Source: Eudorina sp. 2006-703-Eu-15 (Eukaryota; Chlorophyta; Chlorophyceae; Chlamydomonadales; Volvocaceae). Taken from it: a stretch of 64,000 bases of DNA. A program made the position numbers and the translations under genes. Location of the stretch: the NCBI GenBank assembly GCA_003117195.1, contig BDSI01000021.1:372001-436000 (forward strand), written 5' to 3'. A model generated the notes under the pieces. The model was given only the letters and a program-made list of their open reading frames with translations. It did no database searches and was not told the origin of the DNA. Position 1 is the stretch's first letter. Each line of letters begins with the position of its first letter. This document shows, one piece after another, positions 1-9,200 of this stretch.

Positions 1-2409
1 GCCTGGGACACCAACAGGACCCTGGGCTACCACAACCGATGCGCCATGGTGGATCAGGTCATCGGCAGTGAGTGGCCACTCTCGGAAGGGGAGGGGCCGG
101 ACTACTGGGCTGCATGGCAGTCACGCTGACGCGCTCGTTGACGAGGGAGTGGTGCTGTGGTGGGGTCGGGGTGGTGGATGTGTGCCGGTGCTGGCGGCCG
201 CTCCCCAGGGAGGGGAAGTCAGGGCCCGGTCGCCCGCGGTCGGCGTGTCATGACGCCGCCTCCCTCCGCACACGCCACACCCCACACGCAGCCCCCCTCT
301 CAATCCCTCTCCTGCACTCCCCTCCGCCTGCCCGCTGCACCCCCTCCCGAGCCCTCCTTCAGCGCCCTTCCCCGCGCCCTTCCGCCTGACTGCTACCTCC
401 ACCGGAGCCTCTGCTCCGGCAGCAGTCAGCGCAGCACAACTAACCGTATTCCACCAACACTGCTCCGCCTGCCACACACCCCGCCCTCGCCGCCCCCCGC
501 CTCTGCAGTGCGCCCCGCTGAGAAGCTGACCCAGCTGAAAGCCGCCTGGCTCCAGCGGGTGGACGTCTTCCCCTTCGCCTTCGACCGCTTCGTCCCCGGG
601 CACAACACCACCGACTACTGGCGCTGGATCGACTCCCCGACCGAGTACCCGGTGTCGTACACCAAGGGGTACGAGCCCTGGTACATCACAGCCAGGTGGG
701 GCCCGTGGGCCGGGCCAGGGGGCACCCGGATTCTGACTCCCTGCTTTAAATACACACACGCGCGGCTTGGGCGGTTCTGGGTGGGCTGCTCAGTAAGCAC
801 ACACGCGGGTTTCTAGGTAAACACACACGCGCGTCGGTGCCCATCGCTTGTCGTGCTCTCCTGCCCTGGGAGCAGGGGCTCTCCTGCGCCAGTGCTGTGA
901 CAGCTACCGCACCTCCCAGCCCTTTCCCATCCCCCGACGAGGTCGAGCACTCCAGCAGGGGCAGGTACCAGGCGGGCGCGCGGCCGGGCGGGCGGGCGGG
1001 TATGTGAGTCCGTACCCTCGCGAATCCCCTCATCCCCCTGCCGCTGCCACTGCCACTGCCACCGCCACGGTCCCCGTCCCCGTCCCTGCGGCGCAGGAAG
1101 CATATGGTTCAGTACGACGCGCGCTTCCGGTAAGGACGGGGCCGAGTGTGAGGGTGGGGGTGCCGCTGCCCCTGGGGGTGAGCTGGGGGAGGGATGTGGC
1201 GGTGGGGGGGGTCGCAGCACCGTGTCTGGTCGCAGCTCATGCAGTGGGGGGCTGATACTTGCACGCATACGGGCAATCGTTGGGCACTGCAATGCGCCCC
1301 TTGCATGCCACGCACTCCTGCTCTGCCGGCCTACGAACACACACCCCTGCACACACACATATGATATGGTAAGTATATTGGTCCTTGGCTTGGGTCGGGC
1401 GGGTCTCTTCTCTAAACGCACACACATATCGGGCCGGGCGGGTCTCTTCTCTATACACACCCCTACCGATTTCCTATACCCACCCACCCACCCACTTGCA
1501 ACCGCACCCGGACCCAACACCGCCCCAGGGGCTACTACTTCAACAAGCTGCTCAACGTGCGCTACAACGCGCTGTGCCTGAAGAAGAAGTTCTGGGTGCT
1601 GCCCGAGGTGTGGCTGGTGCACCGCCACCACGACGTCATCGTGTCTAGTAACGTCTGGTTCAAGACGCGCAAGAAGAAACAGGAGGCGCTGTCGGACGTA
1701 TTCGACAAGGTGGGTGGGTCCGGGCGGGTGGGGGGAATGTGTGCCTAGGGTCGGGTCTGTTGAAGAGTCGGCCCAGACCCCGTGAATCGTGGTGCGGGTG
1801 GTGGGGGTGAGGGTGGGGTGGATGGGGGTGTGGGTGGGGGAGGTGTGGAATGCGTGTCGTACGTCGGTAGTGTTCAAATCCTACTATGGTTACCCGCAGA
1901 GTGGCGTGGTGGGGTGTGTGAGTATGTGTGCGTGTGCGTGTGTGATGGTGGGGGTGTGAACGAGTGCCGTACCGGAAGTACCTCAGTATCTGAATGCCGG
2001 AATGCCGCAACACGGTGATCGAAACCTTGAGCCTCTGTCCCCGGCTCCCTGCCCCGTCCCGCCCTGCCCCGCCTTTCCTCACCTCCGCCGCCACTCTCCT
2101 CTCCCCTCCACCTCGCCCCAACCTCCCGCCACCTCCGCCCCAACCTCCCGCCACCTCCGCCCCAACCTCCCGCCACCTCCGCCCCAACCTCCCGCCACCT
2201 CCGCCCCAACCGCCGGCCACCTCCGCCCCAACCTCCCTCCGCAGCCGATGTTCGCCAACGGCACCACCGTCCGGGAGATGTTCTACGACACATCCAAGGG
2301 CTGGTACGACGTCACGTACCACCGTACGGAGATCGGGACGTACGTCCCCGTAGTGGACGAGGCCTCGACGTACTGCCGGAAAGTGCTGCCCTGGTGGCAG
2401 TGGAGTTAA
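1..2409 (+). CDS. GT49 (LARGE-like) glycosyltransferase, 3' part
   Basis: C-terminal part of a protein resembling glycosyltransferase family 49 (LARGE/B4GAT1 type), Golgi enzymes that in animals make glucuronate-containing glycans. Five exons join in frame with GT-AG borders: 1-67, 509-695, 1097-1129, 1529-1709 and 2245-2409. They give 210 residues ending at TAA 2407-2409; the 5' part, including any signal anchor and DXD motif, lies before the window. Recognisable family stretches are YEPWYI (end of exon 2), YDARFRGYYFNK (exons 3 and 4) and VLPEVWLVHRHH (exon 4), matching the GT49 pattern of YEP, YD-RF-G, NK and a VLP...H..H block. The end is Trp-rich (LPWWQWS). Its substrate in an alga is unknown; cell-wall or N-glycan modification is inference. 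Family call fairly sure, specificity not. Confidence 0.78.
415..462 (+). repeat. intronic repeat family 1 copy
   Basis: Carries GGCAGCAGTCAGCGCAG followed by CTAACCGTATTCCACCAAC. It lies in sense orientation in the first visible GT49 intron, about 46 bases before the acceptor at 507-508. The left half matches the family well, the right half weakly. Confidence 0.45.
1285..1490 (+). repeat. dispersed CA-rich element (family 3) plus family 1 end
   Basis: Inside the GT49 intron 1130-1528. The ordered blocks are CCTTGCATGCCACGCACTCC, a CA-rich stretch, GGTAAGTATAT (a perfect 5' splice-site consensus), GCTTGGGTCGGGCGGGTCTC and a second CA-rich stretch. The same blocks recur elsewhere in the window. 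It is followed at 1464-1485 by CTACCGATTTCCTATACCC, which matches the right half of family 1, about 45 bases before the acceptor. Confidence 0.55.
2103..2244 (+). repeat. 22-bp pyrimidine-rich minisatellite
   Basis: About six units of 22 bp built on CCCCAACCTCC and CGCCACCTCC. It fills the 3' end of the last GT49 intron and runs straight into the acceptor at 2243-2244, so the array itself serves as the polypyrimidine tract. Confidence 0.8.
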
Positions 2410-2446
2410 GTGTGGGGCAGCGAAGGCTTGGGATTGGGGTTTAGGG

Positions 2447-2480
2447 GGAGGGGGATATGGGAAATCGGTAGACAGGGGGA
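2447..2480 (-). repeat. intronic repeat family 1 copy outside an intron
   Basis: The minus strand reads GTCTACCGATTTCCCATATC, a close match to the right half of family 1. It lies only about 40 bases after the GT49 stop codon and in the opposite orientation to that gene. Confidence 0.55.
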
Positions 2481-3075
2481 GGGGAAGGATTGAGGGCAGG
2501 GAGGGCTGCAGCCGCCTGCGTCGCCGGCCGGCCTTGAGGTGGCCGCGGTGGCGATTGGGGACCACTGCGGCTCGGTGCCTCACATTCATCTTGGTGGTTG
2601 ACGGTTGGCAGTTGCGGTCGTTGCAGTCGGTTGACACGGCGTTGCTCTCCACGGTGGCCTGACCCCACCTGGCGGTTTTGTGCAACGTGTTGACAGCAAT
2701 TGAGTTAATGGGGGGGCCGTGGGGTTGGGAATTGGACGCTTCATTCACTTCGTTTTGAACGCCCCAACATACCGCCGTGCGCCGCAACAACCGGGAGCGC
2801 GCGGGCGGCCTGCAGGGCGAAGGCCCCCCAGTGTGTCGACATTCGGGGAGACTGTGTGGCTCCCGGGATTTCAAGGGGGGGGGCCACTGAAGAAGACGCG
2901 GCAGCTGGGGAGCACTGCGTGCTGGGTAGGTAGGTGTGTGGGTAGGTGATTCGGCTTGCTGCCGAGGCGATATCTGTGGTCGCGTCGCCCCCCTTACCCC
3001 CGCGTTGCACACTGTTATATATAGATGTATAGCAGCGCGGGGACGCGTGAGCAATACAGCCGGTGCACGGTAATA

Positions 3076-3155
3076 CGACCCGTCGGGTCAGGCTGGGTCG
3101 GGTTAGGGTGGGTCGGGTCAGGCTGGGTCGGGTCAGGCTGGGTCGGGTCAGATCA
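3076..3155 (+). repeat. short GGGTCAGGCTGGGTC minisatellite
   Basis: Four or so degenerate units of about 15 bases (GTCGGGTCAGGCTG), in the flank downstream of the GT49 gene. Confidence 0.7.
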
Positions 3156-3606
3156 GATTGAGTGCGGTCCAAGGGGGCCAGCCAGCCAGCTCGAGGCGCG
3201 ACATCGATCCGGACGCACCCGGTCCGCAACGCTGAGCGGCACAGATTCGGAGCGTGTGGGGAAACTGTTGGGCGCAGCGGATGCGGATGCGGATGCAGCG
3301 AAGGGGACGTGCGAAGAGACGGCGGTGGCGGGTGGGTGTCGCAGTGGGTCTACGGGGCCGCAGTGGGCTGTAGAGCTGACTCGACGAGGGGGGGGGGGCA
3401 GAAGATGTGTCAATGACCACACCCGACTCGACCCGTGCCGTCCCGGGTTTAAAATACTGCTGTGTTTCTGCGACAGCTGGATACCAGCGGGGCAGAATAC
3501 CGACGGGTGTGTACGACGTTGTACGCGAGCGAGATTGGGCCGTGTGTGGCTGTGTTTGGCCGCCGGTGTTACGGCAAGCGTGCAGGACGTGCGAAGGGCA
3601 CGGCGT

Positions 3607-3607
<1 letters not shown>

Positions 3608-3637
<30 letters not shown>
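3608..3637 (+). repeat. (TG)n microsatellite
   Basis: Uninterrupted TG dinucleotides, about 14 units. Confidence 0.9.
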
Positions 3638-3910
3638 TGCATTAAGAACGACTGTGTGTGAATGTGTGTATGTGATGGGATGATAACTATCACAGTTGTG
3701 CTGTTGCGGGAGGTTCTTGGTCCTGGGTGGGCCACAGGCCCCTGTGCGCCTCCAGGGGGGGGGTGTCAGCGTGTGTGTATTCCGACGGACCTGTAGCCGT
3801 CTGGCGGTGGTTGTGGTGGAGGACGAGGAGGAGGAGGACGAGGAGGAGAATGAGGGTGAGGAGGAGGACCGGGTCATGGCCCCTGCGGGCACTCGGTCTG
3901 TCAGGAGGAC

Positions 3911-3945
3911 CCTTTGGGGTCCGCTGTGACATTCATTCATTCAGT
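3911..3945 (+). repeat. dispersed repeat family 2 copy
   Basis: GGGGTCCGCTGTGACATTCA followed by further ATTC units. Similar sequences stand at 9161, 35684 and 37490. Confidence 0.55.
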
Positions 3946-4189
3946 TCGACGTCAACTGATATCCCTAATTCCAAAAGGGGGAGGTGGGTCTCGAAGGCGT
4001 CACAGGACGGTGGGTCGGCGGTGGGGGTGGGGGAGCGGGGAGGTGATACCGTAGATCGGGTCGGAGGTGCGAGTCGAGTGATGATTCATCATTCGGCCCT
4101 TCCCGGCGGAGGGGCCGCGGCGGATTCGAGGCTGCGTCGGCGAACGGAGACGTGCATCATCACGTGACCGGAACTCCCATGCGCGCGTG

Positions 4190-4222
<33 letters not shown>

Positions 4223-4320
4223 AGGCAGGCAGAACAGGAGTGCGTGACATGCGAGAGGCCGATCGGCGCCCGATAGTTTGCTCGTATGCGTATATGATAT
4301 ACCCAATGCCCGACCCATAT
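4190..4320 (-). repeat. dispersed CA-rich element (family 3), inverted
   Basis: On the minus strand the blocks occur as GGGTCGGGCATTGGGTATAT, then CATGTCACGCACTCCTG, TTCTGCCTGCC and a run of CA dinucleotides (4190-4218 as TG on the plus strand). The same vocabulary is seen at 1285-1460 and 44155-44230. The copy is intergenic. Confidence 0.5.
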
Positions 4321-4810
4321 AACTATCAAAAGGCTGCGGTGTCGGAAGAACGCTGTCGATTTGGCGCGCTGTTCGGTGTTGTCGCGGCGTCGCGGAAGGG
4401 TCGGCTGCCTTGGCCACACAGACTCACACCACAATGCTCTGCGTGCGTGCGATCCTCTCGTTGTTACCCACCTGCAAGCAAAACGCCGTGTAGTCAGCAC
4501 CGCCGAAGACGATCCGGAACGATGCGAAATAACGTAATCATGTGTGCGAGCGAAAAAGCGTGCATGCCAAGGCAGCAAAGGGGATGGAGTGCGGCGTCAT
4601 TGATGCATAAGTAAGGCGGCAAAAATCGTACGGCATACGAAGAACGACATGTGGGCAAAGGCAAACCTGGGTAACGAAACAGGTATAGCCCACACGCGTG
4701 TGTGTGTGTTAGTGTGTGGCGGTGGAGCTGCGGAAACGGCGCAGCTCAGTCACCGCAGTGGGCGCCACAGGCACCCGGTGTGGTTGCTGCTTATTGGTGG
4801 GAGGACTGCT

Positions 4811-4841
<31 letters not shown>

Positions 4842-5158
4842 CTGTTGGGCGCGGGGTATTGCTGGGTGTTCTGTTTGCGAGCGCACGCAGAGCGCAGAGG
4901 TGCCGGTTGTCGGCAGCCGCGACTGTGCCCCTAGGGAGGGCGGGTGGGAGGGAGGGAGGGAAAAAAAACACCCGCCGAGGATGTACTGTATGTGCGATAT
5001 CGGGAGCTATGCCTTGTGAACGATGCGGATGAATGCGAACAAGAGTTGCATGCATGACGAGAGTTGGATGCATGCATCACCTCGGACCTCACAGACGACC
5101 CTCGGTGTGCTTCGCGCGTTTGTGGTCGTCGCGGGACAGCGGGTATGGGCCCTACCCC

Positions 5159-5240
5159 CCCCCCTCCTTCGGCTGTCATCCGGCTCTCCCCTCGGCTGTC
5201 ATCCGGCTCTCCCCTCGGCTGTCATCCGGCTCTCCGGCTG
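5159..5240 (+). repeat. 22-bp tandem repeat
   Basis: Three to four copies of GGCTGTCATCCGGCTCTCCC with small length differences. No gene context. Confidence 0.8.
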
Positions 5241-6017
5241 CTTGTGGTCCCACGCTGTCCTTCAGGGGCACACGATGGCCGTTCTCTCTCTCATCACGAC
5301 GCACTCACCACGACGCACTCACCACGACGCACGGACTGCACGCACGGCACGACTGATGCTGGCACCCAACCCACCGGGTAAGGTACGGTGAGCAGGGCGT
5401 TAACAACGCACAGCCTCAGCGCCTGAGAAACAACTCGTTGACGAACCGAACCACCTCTTCAGGCCTCGCCCCAAACAACGAAATCATGCACTCTCGTCCT
5501 CTTGCAGCGCTGCAAGTGATACGGTGGCTGGGCCGTGTCAGCCTCCAAAACCCGGGTCGAGGCGCCCAACCCGGCCCCAACCCACAGGCCCGCCGCGCCC
5601 CGCCCCGCCCCGCCACTGCGCTCTCCCACCCGGTCCCACCCGTCCCTCGCGACACACCCCTCCACCGGCCGGACCTCCATGAAGGCACGTGCCCCCTCGC
5701 TCCCCCCCTCCCTCCCTCCCTCGCTGGCACGCCCGGCGCCTCGATCGCTCCCCGCCCTCTCCCCTCCTCCCCCTGCTCTCCAGCCCTCCTGGGGCCTACC
5801 TTCGGCTCCTGATGCACCTCCACACCACACCACACCACACCACACCACCGCTCCTCTCCTCCGCGCTCCTCCGCAGCCACCACCGACCGCCGCCGGGAAA
5901 TATGACCTGGCCATCCTGCCCCACACCGCACAGGGGCCCGAACGCCGAACACCCACCCACCCACCCACCCAACCCAACCCAGGCCCCCACACCTGGGCTC
6001 GGTCGGGCGGGTTCCTT

Positions 6018-6154
6018 TCCGAAGCACACCCACCGACCGACCCACCCACCCACCCACCCACCCACCACCCACCCACCCACCCACCACCCACCCACCCACC
6101 CACCCACCACCCACCCACCCACCCACCCACCCACCCACCCACCCACCCACCCAC
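6018..6154 (+). repeat. (CCCA)n tetranucleotide array
   Basis: Nearly pure CCCA units with a few ACC interruptions, just downstream of the RMD1-like stop. It follows a family 3 block (CTCGGTCGGGCGGGTTCC at about 5999-6016). Confidence 0.85.
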
Positions 6155-6294
6155 CGACCCGCCGGACTGCCGCGTGAGCCTGCCCCTGCTCGCACCCGCA
6201 TGCCGCTGAGCGACGACACCCGCAGCTCCCCCAACTGCACCACCACGGCGGTTACCCGGCCGGGGCTGCCGCCACCGCCGCCGCGTACCCCGTC

Positions 6295-9200
6295 TCACGG
6301 TCCCGGCCCCGGGCCCAGCCCTAGGCAGTCCAGCGCCCAGCCCGCCGCCCTGCCCAGGTTGGCGGGGCTGAGCAGGCTGTGCATGTCGGTGAGGGTGATG
6401 ACGATTTCCATTGTGATGAGCACGATGATGGACAGCTCGGAGCGCTTGGTGAAGGACTCGTTGTTGGCGGAGATGAGGTCCAGGCAGGACTGCTTCAGCA
6501 GGTCGGTCTGGGGAGGGGCGACACAGGGGGGGGGGGCGCCGGGGGCGGAGGACGGGATGTGTCGCGGCGAGGAGGGGCGAGGACAGCGAGGGACAGCGAG
6601 TACAAGAGCAGGCATAGAGGTAAAGATAGGGAAGTAGGGCCGAGGCGAGGATCAGATATCAAACCAACCTGTCCTAGGTTTGGAGGGGGAGGCGCACGGA
6701 TAGGGTGGGGATGCGGCGCCGAGGGCCCCGCTTGCCCCTGAGAAGCCCGCCCCCCACCCCTTAATGTCACTAAAGACGACAACGAAACCTCGACACCACG
6801 AACCCCGCCCCAGCCCCCCAAAGAGCTCCTCCGCAGCTCCGCCAGGCTATCTTAGCCCGCCCACACGCCGTCCCAGGCCCCCAAACGCCGTTCGCAACCC
6901 CCTCAGCATTCCCCCCCCGCCCCACCCCACCTTCTCCATGAGGGTGTCCCTCCGGTCGTCCAGTTCGAACTCCCGGCGGATGGCCTCCCACACCGCGTGG
7001 TGGCGGGTGCTCTCCCAGGTGCCCGAGGGAGGGTCCCGCAGCCCCAGACGGCTGTCCAGGCGCACCCGGATGCCCGAGCTGAGGGGGGGGGCCGGGGAAG
7101 GGGACGGTGGGGGGAGGGGGCGGTGGGGTGAGAGCGGGAGGGAGAGAGTGAGAGAGGGTGTTTGCCATGCAGTCGTTCTTCCCTCCGATGCTGGAGCTTT
7201 CATGTCCAGTTTGCCCCCGGGCCCCGCCCTCGCCTGGATGGGTGGGTGAGTGGGTGGGTGAGTGGGTGGGTGAGTGGGTGGGTGAGTGGGTGAGTGTGGG
7301 TGGGTGAGTGGGTGGGTGAGTGGGTGGGTGAGTGGGTGGGTGAGTGGGTGGGTGAATGGGTGGTGAGTGGGTGGGTGAGTGGGTGGGCGAGTGGGTGGGT
7401 GAGTGGGTGGGTGAGTGGGTGAGTGGGTGGGTGAGTGGGTGGGTGAGTGGGTGGGTGAGTGGGTGGGTGAGTGGGTGGGTGAGTGGGTGGGTGAGTGGGT
7501 GGGTGAGTGGGTGGGTGAGTGGGTGGGTGAGTGGGTGGTGAGTGGGTGGGTGAGTGGGTGGGTGAGTGGGTGGGTGAGTGGGTGGGTGAGTGGGTGGGTG
7601 AGTGGGTGGGTGAGTGGGTGGGTGAATGGGTGGTGAGTGGGTGGGTGAGTGGGTGGGTGAGTGGGTGGGTGAGTGGGTGGGTGAGTGGGTGGGTTCCTCA
7701 CCTCTTGAACACCATCTGGCGCAGGTCCCGCAGCGGCAGTCGGCTCCTCCAGAACAGCAGCCGCTCCAGGGGACCTCGTCGCTCGGAGGGCTCGTACCCC
7801 AGGGGCATGATAGTCTCGTACCTGAGGCCGGGGGCCAGAGGCCGGGGGCAGGGCGCGGGCGGGAAGTAATGTGAATATGTGTATAGGTGTGATGTGGTGT
7901 GATATTAGGGGGGTGAAGCATGGAAGATCCATGCCGGAGCTGCTGCCCCGGGAAGGCCGTACTCGGGGGCGGGCCCCGTCCAAGATTCACGAGCCATGAC
8001 ACGCAGCCATCCAGCCAGCCCCCTGCCAGCCCCCTGCCAGCCCCCAGCCAGCCCCAGCCAGCCCCAGCCAGCCCCCTGCCAGCCCCCTGCCAGCCCCCAG
8101 CCAGCCCCCAGCCAGCCCCCAGCCAGCCCCCTGCCAGCCCCCTGCCAGCCCCCTGCCAGCCCCCAGCCAGCCCCCTGCCAGCCCCCAGCCAGCCCCCAGC
8201 CAGCCCCCAGCCAGCCCCTTGCCAGCCCCCAGCCAGCCCCCTGCCAGCCCCAGCCAGCCCCTTGCCAGCCCCCAGCCAGCCCCCTGCCAGCCCCCTGCCA
8301 GCCCCCAGCCAGCCCCCTGCCAGCCCCAGCCAGCCCCCTGCCAGCCCCCTGCCAGCCCCCAGCCAGCCCCCAGCCAGCCCCCCCAGACAGTCCGTCCCCC
8401 GCCCACCTCTCCAGCATGTCCTCGCACTCCTGGTTGTAGAAGCGGATGGCCGCCGACTGACTCAGCACCCGGGCGACACTCTCCAGGTTGGTGCTGTCCC
8501 AGGCCTGTGTGTGGGAATGGCGAATGACGAGGGAGGGACGGGAGGGGATACAGGAAATTGGTGGACATACCCAAACTGCGCTGCTGCCAGGATGGGAGGG
8601 GAGGGGCGGGGAGGGGAGCAAACTTGGAAAAGCGCGGAGGGCGGCGCGGGAGTGGCGAAGATCTGGCCCGCACGGGCGCCGCGGTCTGGCAAGCCAGGGG
8701 GGCGGGGGGGGGCATCCCCGCTTAGCGGATGGCTGTGAGGGTTGGTTGCTCCAGGTAAGGATGCCCCGGCGGCAGCGTTTCAGCGGCAGGGGGACCGGCT
8801 CCGCCCGGCCCGTGACCCACAACACGCCGACCCGTGGGTCTCGCACCCCAAGACGCCCCAACCCTCGCCCCCGTCCACCCCTCCACCCCCCCTCCACCCA
8901 CCCACCCATATCCTCAGCGAGTCGTCCAGCTTACGGATCCACCGGCCGGTGCCCCTGCCCGCCATCATGGCGGGATCCACCACGATGAGCTGCTCTGAGG
9001 GGGAGAGGGAGGGGAGGGAGGAGGAGAGGAGGGAGGGAGGAGTATAGGAAACTGGTAGTGGGGAGGTTGGGGAGAAAGGGCGGAGCCGGAGTCGCGGCAT
9101 TGGGGCATGGGGTTTGGGCACCGTTAACACACATTACAATTTGGGTATACACCGGTGATCCCTTTTGGGTCCGCTGTAATGTTCATTCATTCAATTTGGG

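Larger units (their letters stand above)
2410..6294. other. no supported gene; convergent 3' flanks and repeats
   Basis: This stretch lies between the stop of the GT49 gene (+) and the stop of the RMD1-like gene (-), so it holds both 3' untranslated regions. I see no protein with recognisable motifs except a short orphan reading on the minus strand ending at 5416 (see findings). It contains TG microsatellites (3608-3637, 4190-4218), a GTCGGGTCAGGCTG minisatellite (3076-3155), a 22-bp repeat (5159-5240), a CCCA array (6018-6154) and copies of all three dispersed families. No TGTAA signal was found for either gene. Confidence 0.6.

Noticed and set aside
7239..7693. Open frames of repeated GEWV and THSP
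   Set aside because: Translation of a minisatellite within an intron.
7239..8383. Possible CRISPR array
   Set aside because: Units are directly adjacent with no unique spacers, and the DNA is eukaryotic.
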